64,000 nt of DNA from Paenibacillus phyllosphaerae (GTDB lineage Bacteria; Bacillota; Bacilli; Paenibacillales; Paenibacillaceae). Each line of letters opens with the position of its first letter. The first letter of the stretch is position 1. Below, one piece after another: positions 7,640 to 16,129 of this stretch. Where the stretch lies: the NCBI RefSeq assembly GCF_014192105.1, contig NZ_JACHXK010000007.1, positions 1 through 64,000 on the forward strand, given 5' to 3'. The notes beneath the pieces are model-generated. The model ran no database searches. It was given only the letters and a program-made list of their open reading frames with translations, and was not told the DNA's origin. The translations under genes were made by a program, and so were the position numbers.

Positions 7640-9028
7640 ATGAAAGTAAGCAAAATGAAATCCGCCGGTCTTGTGCTCGCATCCACAATGGTGCTGCTCA
7701 GCGCTTGTGGAGGCAATAATAACGGGAACGGCAATGCTGGCGGTAACAATACAGCAGGCAACACGACAACGAATGCCGCTACAGAGAACACCACGAACAA
7801 TGGCACGACAACGAACGCCGCAGCAGACCCGGTAACGCTGACGATGCTTGTATCGGGCGCGAAGGCGGCAGAAGACGCGGACTTTGAGCTGGAGACGCTG
7901 CCTAAGCTCGTGAAGGAGAAATTCCCGAACGTGACGCTCGAAGTGCAGAAGCTGCCGGATGAGCAATATTACACGTCGGTGAAAGCGAAACTTGCCGCAG
8001 GCGAAGGCCCGGACATCTTCCTCGTCTTCCCGAACATGGCGAACATGGGCGCGATCGAAGTAGCCAAAGCCGGCTATGCCGCAGATCTGTCGGGACTGAG
8101 CTTCTGGGACAATGTCAGCCAGGCCGCGAAGAACGATATGAGCTATGAAGGGAAGCCTTACGCTGTAGCCAAGGGGATGGATATCCTCGGCACGTATTAC
8201 AACAAAGATCTGTTTGCCCAAGCAGGCATTACGGAGATTCCGAAGGATTGGGCGAGCTTCCTGGCGGCATCGGATAAGCTGAAGTCCGCGGGCATCACCC
8301 CGATCGTCATGGGGGACAAAGATCCATGGGTCATCCAGTTCGGCATGTACCAGCTGTCCGCGAACTCCGTCTACCCGTCCGATCCGACTTTCGATACGAA
8401 GCTTCAGACCGGCGAGACGGCGCTGACCGACGAGAAATGGGTGAAGACGGTCAATCAATACAAGGAATTGTATGACAAAGAGTATGTGGCCAAAGGCTCG
8501 CTCGGCATGGCAAGCGCGCAAGCCGTTCAGCAGTTCGTCGACGGCAAGGCGGCGATGATCTTCACCGGTACGTGGGATCTTCCGGGCGTAACGGCTACGG
8601 GCGCTTCCGAGTTCGAGCGCGGATTCTTCTCGCTGCCGGGCAACGATGCCGGCCAGCCGGTCTACGCTTCGGCTGCGACTGCGGCAGGCTATGCGCTGAA
8701 TGCCAATTCCAAGAACCTCGAGATCGGCAAGCAAATCTTCGAGTACCTCTATGACGGTCAGTCGCCATTGTTCCAAGCTTGGGTAGAGTCGAACCCGTCG
8801 ATCAGCGTATTTAACGGCGTCGAGCTGAAGAACGAGATTTTCAAGGACGTACTGGACAATATTCAGAGCACGGGTCATGCGTTCTACTTCTCCAACCAAA
8901 TGTGGCCGGCGGGCGTGAGCGACGTCATGCAGACGAAGTTCTCCGAGATTATCGGCGGCAAGAAGACAACGGCCGAGGACGTTACGAAGGCGATGCAAGA
9001 TAAGTACAAAGAGCTGTATAAAGGTTAA
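7640..9028 (+). CDS. Sugar ABC transporter substrate-binding lipoprotein
   Basis: A 462-residue family 1 binding protein. The signal peptide ends in lipobox LLSAC (Cys about 23), followed by a low-complexity Asn/Thr/Gly linker to about residue 62. The mature part has the usual features: LAAGEGPDIFLVFPN, YNKDLFAQAGI, FVDGKAAMIFTGTWDLPG. It should capture an oligosaccharide outside the membrane and hand it to the two permeases encoded downstream; no ATPase gene is present, so a shared MsmK-type ATPase is likely. The ATG at 7640 follows AGGGGGAAT and opens directly into the signal sequence; an upstream in-frame ATG at 7553 would spoil it. The structured repeat copy A lies upstream. Confidence 0.9.
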   Translation: MKVSKMKSAGLVLASTMVLLSACGGNNNGNGNAGGNNTAGNTTTNAATENTTNNGTTTNAAADPVTLTMLVSGAKAAEDADFELETLPKLVKEKFPNVTLEVQKLPDEQYYTSVKAKLAAGEGPDIFLVFPNMANMGAIEVAKAGYAADLSGLSFWDNVSQAAKNDMSYEGKPYAVAKGMDILGTYYNKDLFAQAGITEIPKDWASFLAASDKLKSAGITPIVMGDKDPWVIQFGMYQLSANSVYPSDPTFDTKLQTGETALTDEKWVKTVNQYKELYDKEYVAKGSLGMASAQAVQQFVDGKAAMIFTGTWDLPGVTATGASEFERGFFSLPGNDAGQPVYASAATAAGYALNANSKNLEIGKQIFEYLYDGQSPLFQAWVESNPSISVFNGVELKNEIFKDVLDNIQSTGHAFYFSNQMWPAGVSDVMQTKFSEIIGGKKTTAEDVTKAMQDKYKELYKG

Positions 9029-9040
9029 TCGAGGCGAGTA

Positions 9041-9077
9041 TGCCGCCGGGAGCGCTTGATGCGCTCCCTTAGCGGCA
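9041..9077 (+). terminator. Intercistronic hairpin after the binding-protein gene
   Basis: GGGAGCGC/GCGCTCCC with a 5-base loop and an outer GCCGC/GCGGC pair lie between the binding-protein and permease genes, without a T tract. Such stems commonly stabilise the upstream message or partly stop transcription, so more binding protein than permease is made. Confidence 0.6.
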
Positions 9078-9108
9078 ACATTTGGCCTAAGGAAAGGAAA
9101 GAAGCAGC

Positions 9109-9990
9109 ATGAACAGTGCCGTCATGAAAAAAACGATGTACTTCTTCGTTCTTCCCGCTATGCTATTCTATTGCGTGTTCTGGATATTCCCGATTCTGAA
9201 GCTGTTCCAATACAGCGTGACGGATTACAACGGCTATGTGCAATCGTTCAATTATGTGGGCTTAAGCAACTTCAAGACCTTATTCCAAGAGGAAATCCTC
9301 GGCGTGTCGGTCAAGAACACGTTGATCTACACCTTCATTACGGTCATATTCGGCAACATCATTGCGCTTATGCTTGCGCTTCTCCTCAATGCGAATATTA
9401 GGGCCAAAGGTTTCTACCGCTCGGCCTTTTACATTCCTACGCTGTTCAGCGCGATCGTGGTAGGATTCATATGGAGTTACGTGTATATGCCTGGCGATGG
9501 ACTGATTGCTTCCTTTCTGACCAAGATTGGCCTCGGCGATGTCGATACGAATTTCCTCGGCAGCTACGGCAAGGCGCTGTATGCGATCATTGCGGTCGAT
9601 ATCTGGAAAAATATCGGCACGAGCACGATCATCTTCCTTGCCGGTCTGCAATCGGTTCCGTACGAGCTGCAGGAAGCGGGCCGGATCGACGGGGCAGGAC
9701 GTTGGAAGCTGTTCCGGTTCGTGACGCTGCCGATGCTGGCGACTTCCGTGACGATCAACATCACGCTCAGCATTATTAACGGCTTGAAGGCGTTCGACTA
9801 TCCGTTCGTCATGACCAACGGCGGACCGGGCACGTCGACGAACACGCTCATTTATGCGATGTACAAAATGGCCTTCACCGACCAGTTGTTCGGCAAAGCC
9901 TCGGCGCTCGGCATTATCTCGTTCGCCCTGATTATCGCCATTACGGCGATCTGCGTCTTCACGTTGAACCGAAAAGAGGTGTCGGCATAA
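9109..9990 (+). CDS. Sugar ABC transporter permease, MalF/UgpA type
   Basis: A 293-residue membrane protein with six predicted membrane segments (the first, YFFVLPAMLFYCVFWIFPIL, near residue 12) and the BPD_transp_1 EAA loop EAGRIDGAGRWKLFRFVTLPML near 190-210, which contacts the ATPase. It pairs with the permease whose start codon overlaps its stop by one base. GGAAAGGAAAG provides the ribosome site. It belongs to the importer operon starting at 7640. Confidence 0.92.
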   Translation: MNSAVMKKTMYFFVLPAMLFYCVFWIFPILKLFQYSVTDYNGYVQSFNYVGLSNFKTLFQEEILGVSVKNTLIYTFITVIFGNIIALMLALLLNANIRAKGFYRSAFYIPTLFSAIVVGFIWSYVYMPGDGLIASFLTKIGLGDVDTNFLGSYGKALYAIIAVDIWKNIGTSTIIFLAGLQSVPYELQEAGRIDGAGRWKLFRFVTLPMLATSVTINITLSIINGLKAFDYPFVMTNGGPGTSTNTLIYAMYKMAFTDQLFGKASALGIISFALIIAITAICVFTLNRKEVSA

Positions 9991-10823
9991 TGAAGGGGAT
10001 TGCCGCCAAGAAACTGCTGACCCATCTCGTCATTATCGCGCTCGTCTTCATCAATCTCGTCCCGCTCCTGATCGTGCTCTCCAGCTCGCTCCGGTCGCCG
10101 AAGAACATGACCAATCCGCTCAATTGGTTTAACGAATTTACGCTGGAGAGCTTCCAGTCGGCATTCACTCGGATGCACTTTATGTCCGCGTTGTGGAACA
10201 GCATTGTCCTCACGTCGGTGTCCGTATTCTTCGTCGTGGTGCTGGCTGCGATGGCCGCGTATCCGATGGCGAGAATCCGCAGCAAGTTCAGCCGGTTCCT
10301 GTACATCTTCTTCCTGTCAGGGCTCGTCGTGCCCGGCCAGATGGTGCTCATCCCGATCATTCAGATGATCAAGGGGCTCGGTATCCCGATGAACCAATAT
10401 ACGCCGATCCTGATGTTCATTACGTGCAGTCTGCCGTTCTCGACCTTCCTCTACACGGGCTTCATTCGCAGCAGCGTGCCGGAGGAGATCGAGGAGGCGG
10501 CCCATATCGACGGTTGCAGCATGTTCCGCCGCTTCTGGCAGATCGTCTTCCCGCTCATCCTGCCGGTGACGGTATCCGTCGTCATTACGCAAGGGGTATG
10601 GATCTGGAACGATTACTTCTTCAACATGGTCTTCATCACCAAAGCAAGCGATGCTCCATTGCCGGTGGCCATGCTCGGGTTCCTCGGCGACCAGCAGAAT
10701 CCGGCGCAGTGGAACGTTCTGTTCGCGGCCTGTATCCTATGCGCATTGCCGCTATTGCTCGCCTTCCTGGCGCTGCAGAAGTATTTTGTCGGCGGACTGA
10801 CGATGGGTTCGGTGAAAGGTTAG
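9990..10823 (+). CDS. Sugar ABC transporter permease, MalG/UgpE type
   Basis: A 277-residue inner-membrane component with about six membrane segments and the EAA loop EEAAHIDGCSMFRRFWQIVFP near 168-188. The C-terminus YFVGGLTMGSVKG is typical of the MalG/UgpE branch. Start and stop codons of the two permeases share one base (TAATG), so they are probably translationally coupled. The operon closes with a terminator at 10875. Confidence 0.92.
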   Translation: MKGIAAKKLLTHLVIIALVFINLVPLLIVLSSSLRSPKNMTNPLNWFNEFTLESFQSAFTRMHFMSALWNSIVLTSVSVFFVVVLAAMAAYPMARIRSKFSRFLYIFFLSGLVVPGQMVLIPIIQMIKGLGIPMNQYTPILMFITCSLPFSTFLYTGFIRSSVPEEIEEAAHIDGCSMFRRFWQIVFPLILPVTVSVVITQGVWIWNDYFFNMVFITKASDAPLPVAMLGFLGDQQNPAQWNVLFAACILCALPLLLAFLALQKYFVGGLTMGSVKG

Positions 10824-10874
10824 TTAGCATAGTTGTATAGGAAAGACAAGCAAATTCCGATAAAGATTGACCTG

Positions 10875-10903
10875 AAGAACCGGAGACTATTCCGGTTCTT
10901 TTT
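10875..10903 (+). terminator. Rho-independent terminator of the 7640-10823 operon
   Basis: AAGAACCGGA, a 6-base loop and TCCGGTTCTT, followed by a T run. Confidence 0.85.
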
Positions 10904-10996
10904 GCGTCTATTGGAGATCCCGATCCTTTTTGTATCTATAATCCATCCTGAAAAATACGGAATGTATCCGAAGTTTGACACACTTATGTTACGTTC

Positions 10997-11010
10997 CGCA
11001 AACGCTTACA
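10997..11010 (+). promoter_or_regulatory. Catabolite-responsive-element-like site before the GH3 gene
   Basis: CGCAAACGCTTACA matches the cre consensus TGNAARCGNWWWCA except at the first base. It lies about 200 bases before the start codon of the secreted GH3 protein, in a 385-base intergenic region that otherwise holds a terminator and a repeated hairpin. CcpA control is inferred. Confidence 0.45.
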
Positions 11011-11106
11011 CTAAGGTTGCAAAGCGAAGTTGCTTAAGCCTTTAGCATCTGAAGCAATTCAGTAATTGGGGGGATCAGACAGCTTGCGTTTCAACCGCTC
11101 AGGCGC

Positions 11107-11150
11107 TGCGTTCTCGATCTTGCGATCTTGAGCGCAAACCAATGAGCTTA
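11107..11150 (+). repeat. Hairpin plus ACCAATGAGCTTA motif, copy 1
   Basis: TGCG..GATC-TTGC-GATC..CGCA folds into a hairpin followed by AAACCAATGAGCTTA. A related hairpin with changed pairs and the same ACCAATGAGCT tail is at 58572-58619. The two copies flank the two cohesin-dockerin genes (upstream here, downstream there). Function unknown. Confidence 0.4.
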
Positions 11151-11207
11151 AAGTGCCAACAGGTCAGTCATCATCGTAACTTTCGATGGAATGGGGACGG
11201 TGCACGA

Positions 11208-14200
11208 ATGAACAGTCTTAGAACGAATTGGAGCAAGCGGGCCTCCGCCATGGTGCTGGCGACCGCGTTATTCGCGGGAGGCGTCATCCCGGCCTTGCCG
11301 GGAACGGCAGCTGCGTCGGCGGCCGACGAGAGCGTGACATTCAAGAAGCAAGTAGGCGGCATATTCGACGGCATGCCGTTGTTCGATGGCATCCCGGCGC
11401 ATCTGGATGCTTTCGTCGATGCCTATTACGAATACATCGGGCTTGAAGGGGCAGCGCTCTATGCGACCGGCATCCGGGATAACTACACCTTCGTGATGGA
11501 CGACAACCCGATTAAAGGAAAGACCGTACCGGGCGGCCTGTCCGCAGCGGACAATGTATACGGCGTATCCACCGACTTTCCCGCGCTGGTCGGTCTTGGA
11601 CAGTCGTGGAACAAAGAGCTGGTCACCGAAGTCGGCCAAGTGATGGGCAGCGAGAAGATCAGCCAGCTGAACGTCAAGCAGGGAACGGCTAATATCCACA
11701 ACGGCTCGAATACGTCCCGGAGCATCGCCTTCACGGCGCTCTCCGACGTTCGCATCAATCCGCTTAACGGCCGCTTCCCGGAAGGGTATAGCGAAGACCC
11801 GTACTTAACGGCGACGATGGTCGATGAGATGGCGGCAGGCTTATCCGGCACAAACCAAACCGCAAGCGAAGACGGCTTCTGGATCCGGGCCGTCGTCGGG
11901 ACGAAGCATTTCTCAATGTACAATGCCGAATGGTACCGCCAATCTTCCAGCACTTCCGCTGGCGCCAGGGCAATCTACGAATACCAGACTCCGCCAGCCT
12001 ATAAGGGGCTGGAGTCCGGCTCGGTATCGGGCATCATGACTTCTTTCGGCCGGACGAACGGGGTACCGAACATCATCTCGCCTTATCTGATCTTGGGCAA
12101 CAGCCTGTCGCGGTTCGGCATGTATTCCTCCCCGGACTTCAACGGCGAGAACCACCTGTTCAACACCAACTTCGGCAATGGTTACGATACGCAATATACG
12201 GTAGACCGCAAGCATGCCCTTGCGCTGATGGTGCTCGCGCATTCGGAATCCGTCCGCGCTTCCGGCACGGACAAAACGGATGTCGTCACGCTCGCGGGCG
12301 CCGTCAAGGAAGGCGTCTACGGCATTACGCTTAAGGATGTCCAGGAAGCGGGACGGCCGCTGGTGAACCAGCTGGTGCGCATGGGGATTTTCAACGAGGT
12401 CGACGCTAACGGCATTCCGATCAACTACCCGTTCGCGAATCAAGCGAAGGATGTCTCCACGAATCTGACCAGCTTCAGCACGCCGGCGCACCAAGAAGTC
12501 GCCAAGCAAGCCGCGAGGGAAACGGTCGTGCTGCTCAAGAATACCGACGGCGCGCTTCCGCTCGCCAAGGATAAGAAGGCGGCCGTGATCGGTACTTACG
12601 CCGACATGAGAATGCGGGCGCAATACGCGGCGAGCACGCCGAATCTTCCGGATGTAGGCAAGACGCCGTTGTATGAGATTCTGAATACGATCGGCGCCTC
12701 CAATGTCCAGTTCGCCACCGGCAATGAAGTCGTCGCCCTGAAGTCGAAGGCAAACGGCAAATACGTGACGGCCGGTGCGGATGCAGGCACGCAATTGACG
12801 GCGGATTACACGCCGGTTAATAACGAGTTCACGAATGCCCAGCTCTTCGAAGTCTATGACTGGGGGCAGCAAGCGCATAGCTTGGCTTCCAAGCTGAACA
12901 ACAGATGGCTGACGGCGCCGACGACGAACGGTGCGGCCGTGGGCAATACGGCAACGGCAGCCCTGCTGCTGACAGGCTCGGATTGGTCGACGCTGACGTC
13001 GGTTAGCAATAACAGTACCGTTCCTCCTAAGCTGCGCGTCGAGAGCAATAGCGATGCTTCGTATTCGATCGTTGCCAATGGCCTGGGCTTCCAGACGGGC
13101 ATCTACAATGGCCGTTTCTTGACGACGGCAGCCGACGGCAAGGTGGCGACAGCAGCTTCGACGATCGGCAATATCGGCAATTTCAACACGCGCACGGACG
13201 AAGTGAAGTTCGAGAAGACCGTCGTGAAGCAAGCAGGCGCTGATGCAGCGGCACTGGCAGAGACGCAGGACTATGCGCTTGTATTTGTCGGCGGCCATCC
13301 AAGCAATAGCGCAGGCGAAGGCAATGACCGCGCCGACCTGTACCTGGGCGAGAACGACTACAAGCTGGTCAAACAGGTTGCGGCCGCTTTTGCAGCGAAG
13401 AACAAAAAGACGATCGTGGTCCTCGCAGCCAGCTCGCCGGTCATCATGGGAGAAATTCAGAATGACCCGAACGTGTCGGCAATCGTGACGCAGCCATATT
13501 CCGGCGAGTACGACGCGCAAGGTCTTGCGGATGTGCTCTATGGCGATTACGCGCCGACAGGCAGATTGACGGCGACATGGTACGCGGATATGTCCGGTCT
13601 GCCTGCAATCGACCGCTATTCGATTCCGGAAGGAAATTCGACGACGCTCAGCCAACTCGACCCGCGTTATACGGTTGACATGAACAACGCGGACCCGGCT
13701 CAAGCCAAATTGACTTATATGTATACCGATTCGCCGGTTACGTATCCGTTCGGCTACGGCCTCTCCTATGCCGAATTTACGTACAAAGATTTTAGCGCGC
13801 CAAGCAGCGCGAGCAGCGAATCCACGTTCGACGTCTCCGTCGAAATTACGAACGAAGGTTCGGTCGCGACTTCGGAGATCGTCCAGCTGTACGCGAAGAA
13901 GAACGGTTCGGCTTACGGCAACGAGATCGCCGACAAGAAATTGGTCGGCTACGAGAAAGTCGACCTGACGGCAGGCGAGCATAAAATCGTTACGCTCACC
14001 GTCGACCCGCAAGACTTTGCGCTGTGGGATGTCAACAAAGGCGACTATGTCGTGGAGAACGGTTCGTACACGCTGTCGGTCGGCCATTCGTCCGAAGATA
14101 TCCGTCAGTCGAAAGACATCACGATTGCAGGCGGCGACATCTCCGCGCTGCATGCAAGCAGCGGCTTTAACGTATTCGATCATGCTTTTGCTTCCGAGGG

Positions 14201-15731
14201 CGTCGTGTACCGGGAAGCTTCCAAGGCGCGCACGGTAGAGAGCCTTCGCGCGGACAAAGTAGCCGGCGAATACTACACGGTCATGTCGAAGCAGCAAGGC
14301 TCATGGGTTGCGCTTCCGAAAGCTGACTTCACGGGAGCGAAGAGCATCGTAGCCCGTGTAGCCAGCAACGGTAACGGCGGGACGATCACGCTTCGTGCCG
14401 ATTCCCTGAGCAATGCGCCATTCGCCACGATCGAAGTGCCGGTAACGGCCAAAACAACCTATACGATGCCGACAGCCGCGAACCAGACGGTTAACGAGCT
14501 CGGCTATGTTGAAGTAGAAGCTGCGCTTAGCAATGTTCCTTCCGGTCAGCACAAAGTATTCGTCGTATTCGACGCGCCGGACCTTCGCATCGACAGCCTG
14601 AAGGCCGAGAGCGCGGTAGCCATTACAGCGCCGACAGCTGACGCGTTATTGCCATCCGGCATCGTCGGCAGCGCATATGATCAACAGCTCGTACTTAGCG
14701 CAAGCGGCGGTACAGAGCCATACGCATGGAACGTTACCGGTCTGCCGGAGGGCTTGAGCTTCGATCCGGCAACGAGCCGCATCACGGGCACCCCTGCAGC
14801 GGGCGCCGAGACGAACAGCCCTTACGCGGTGACGATCACCGTGACGGATAAGAACGGCGAGACGTCTTCGGTAACGAATTCGCTGATCGTCCGTGTGGAA
14901 TCCGGCAACACGCAAGCGACGCTGGCGGGTGAGACGGAAGCGCAGACAGGCGGCGCGTTTAGCCTGACCTATGGATTAAACAAGGTCAAGACATCCGTAC
15001 TTGCCCAAGATATCGAAATCTCTTATGACCCGAATGCGGTGGAATTCGTAGGAGCGGAGTCGCTCGTAGAAGGCATTAGCGTGGTGGGCACGAGCACGGA
15101 TGCGCAAGGGAAAGTGCGTATCTTGCTGGCAAGCGAAGGCACGGACCATGCCATCACGGCTGACGGTAACGTGGTGAAGCTGAATTGGCTGGCCAAACCT
15201 TCGAATGCGGCAGCCGTCGCCACCTTCCGTGTGGAACGCGCAACCTTAGCCGATATTAGCAAGGAAATGACGGCAGATGCCGGCGATCCGCACCAAGTGC
15301 AGCTCGTCTTCATCGACAAGCAAGCATTGACCAACCTGATTGCGGAAGCGCAAGCGTTCCACGATGCGGCGGTCGAAGGCACGAAGATCGGCCAATACCA
15401 AGCGGGTTCCAAAGCGGCGCTGCAAGCGGCGATCGATGCGGCGGCAGTTGTTGCCGGCGGCAAACCGACGCAGCAACAAGTCCAGGAAGCGGTATTCGCG
15501 CTGAACCAAGCGTTGCAAACCTTCAAGTCGCTCGTCATTACAAAACTGCCAGGCGACGTGAACGGCGACACAAGAGTCAGCGTAGGCGATCTGGCGCAGC
15601 TGGCGGCCAACTACGGCATGACGTCGCAAGACGCAGGCTGGAGCGCCGTAGCGCATATGGATCTCAACAACGACGGCGTCATCGATCTGCTCGACCTCGT
15701 GATGATGGCACAGAAGATTCTGGAGGCTTAA
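11208..15731 (+). CDS. Secreted multidomain GH3 beta-glycosidase with cohesin and dockerin
   Basis: About 1507 residues. The signal peptide runs to about 36 (ATALFAGGVIPALPGTAAASA). The GH3 N-terminal barrel follows (about 55-340), with GTKHF and the probable nucleophile Asp in SSPDFNG at about 310. The GH3 C-terminal sandwich starts at about 430 (AARETVVLLKNTDGALPL) and is interrupted at about 509-657 by a module resembling a fascin-like beta-trefoil (ALKSKANGKYVT); it resumes with YALVFVGGHPSN and ends with a fibronectin-III-like domain to about 980. A carbohydrate-binding-like stretch, a putative Ig module (GTEPYAWNVTGLPEGLSFDP), a cohesin (about 1235-1370), a FIVAR-like helical segment and a type I dockerin (about 1447-1507, GDVNGDTRVSVGDL and MDLNNDGVIDLLDL) follow. 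It should cut beta-glycosides outside the cell; the exact substrate is unknown. The start chosen opens into the signal peptide; the frame is open to 11142. Confidence 0.88.
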   Translation: MNSLRTNWSKRASAMVLATALFAGGVIPALPGTAAASAADESVTFKKQVGGIFDGMPLFDGIPAHLDAFVDAYYEYIGLEGAALYATGIRDNYTFVMDDNPIKGKTVPGGLSAADNVYGVSTDFPALVGLGQSWNKELVTEVGQVMGSEKISQLNVKQGTANIHNGSNTSRSIAFTALSDVRINPLNGRFPEGYSEDPYLTATMVDEMAAGLSGTNQTASEDGFWIRAVVGTKHFSMYNAEWYRQSSSTSAGARAIYEYQTPPAYKGLESGSVSGIMTSFGRTNGVPNIISPYLILGNSLSRFGMYSSPDFNGENHLFNTNFGNGYDTQYTVDRKHALALMVLAHSESVRASGTDKTDVVTLAGAVKEGVYGITLKDVQEAGRPLVNQLVRMGIFNEVDANGIPINYPFANQAKDVSTNLTSFSTPAHQEVAKQAARETVVLLKNTDGALPLAKDKKAAVIGTYADMRMRAQYAASTPNLPDVGKTPLYEILNTIGASNVQFATGNEVVALKSKANGKYVTAGADAGTQLTADYTPVNNEFTNAQLFEVYDWGQQAHSLASKLNNRWLTAPTTNGAAVGNTATAALLLTGSDWSTLTSVSNNSTVPPKLRVESNSDASYSIVANGLGFQTGIYNGRFLTTAADGKVATAASTIGNIGNFNTRTDEVKFEKTVVKQAGADAAALAETQDYALVFVGGHPSNSAGEGNDRADLYLGENDYKLVKQVAAAFAAKNKKTIVVLAASSPVIMGEIQNDPNVSAIVTQPYSGEYDAQGLADVLYGDYAPTGRLTATWYADMSGLPAIDRYSIPEGNSTTLSQLDPRYTVDMNNADPAQAKLTYMYTDSPVTYPFGYGLSYAEFTYKDFSAPSSASSESTFDVSVEITNEGSVATSEIVQLYAKKNGSAYGNEIADKKLVGYEKVDLTAGEHKIVTLTVDPQDFALWDVNKGDYVVENGSYTLSVGHSSEDIRQSKDITIAGGDISALHASSGFNVFDHAFASEGVVYREASKARTVESLRADKVAGEYYTVMSKQQGSWVALPKADFTGAKSIVARVASNGNGGTITLRADSLSNAPFATIEVPVTAKTTYTMPTAANQTVNELGYVEVEAALSNVPSGQHKVFVVFDAPDLRIDSLKAESAVAITAPTADALLPSGIVGSAYDQQLVLSASGGTEPYAWNVTGLPEGLSFDPATSRITGTPAAGAETNSPYAVTITVTDKNGETSSVTNSLIVRVESGNTQATLAGETEAQTGGAFSLTYGLNKVKTSVLAQDIEISYDPNAVEFVGAESLVEGISVVGTSTDAQGKVRILLASEGTDHAITADGNVVKLNWLAKPSNAAAVATFRVERATLADISKEMTADAGDPHQVQLVFIDKQALTNLIAEAQAFHDAAVEGTKIGQYQAGSKAALQAAIDAAAVVAGGKPTQQQVQEAVFALNQALQTFKSLVITKLPGDVNGDTRVSVGDLAQLAANYGMTSQDAGWSAVAHMDLNNDGVIDLLDLVMMAQKILEA

Positions 15732-15745
15732 GTGTAGTATATTGT

Positions 15746-15785
15746 AAAAAATGGCCGTTCCCCGAAAGGGAAACGGCCATTTTTG
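15746..15785. terminator. Strong terminator after the GH3 gene
   Basis: AAAATGGCCGTT and AACGGCCATTTTT flank a CCCC-GAAA-GGG tip, giving a stem of about 15 bp followed by T residues. Confidence 0.88.
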
Positions 15786-15794
15786 ATGTTTGAT

Positions 15795-16129
15795 GGTAAA
15801 GCCTTGTCCGCAAAGCGGACAAAGCGAGGAATACCTGAAAGCATGCAACAAGCATGCCGTCACAGGTCAGCTCCCCAAGGCGCAAAGTAGCGAACGAAGC
15901 TCGACCCGAGAGCTTTGTCCAAGCGGATCGTGCATGTATGAAGCTAACATGCAGCAACTAATCCGTTTAGACAAAAGCGGGCCAACGCCAAAAGGACTCA
16001 TCGAAGACGGCCGCGTTACGAGTATAGCCACTTACGGGTGTCCAGAGGGCGGTTGCCCTCGGGGTCCCCTCCTCAGGAGGGGATTTAGGGGAGGTTGCAC
16101 AATGGGGTTCAAAAGGGGCAAAGCCCCTT
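15795..16129 (+). ncRNA. Candidate large structured noncoding RNA, copy B
   Basis: The second copy, about 335 bases, fills the gap between the GH3 terminator and the 3' end of the minus-strand AraC gene, overlapping that stop codon. It shares with copy A the blocks GGTAAAG, GTCCGC/GCGGAC, AGCGAGGAATA, CGAACGAAGCTCGA, AGAGCTTTGTCC, AGCGGGC, ATCGAAGACGGCCGCGT, GGGTGTCCAGAGGGC and the closing GGGGC/GCCCC hairpin. Where copy A has a 15-bp hairpin, this copy has the unrelated but paired AAGCGGAT/ATCCGTTT and GCATGT/ACATGC; where copy A has CCCCC/GGGGG it has CCCCTCC/GGAGGGG; and it has an extra GCATGC/GCATGC stem inside CCTG/CAGG. These compensatory differences argue for RNA structure. No convincing coding frame crosses it. 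Confidence 0.65.

Noticed and set aside
7429-7806. 125-residue minus-strand frame across structured copy A and the binding-protein start
   Set aside because: It runs through the RNA-like repeat and the lipoprotein signal region, is low complexity (Val/Leu/Pro), and has no homologue pattern.
11913-14297. 794-residue open frame on the minus strand inside the GH3 gene
   Set aside because: It is antisense to a gene with clear domains, is Arg/Val/Asp-rich as expected of a GC-biased shadow, and has no ribosome site or family pattern.
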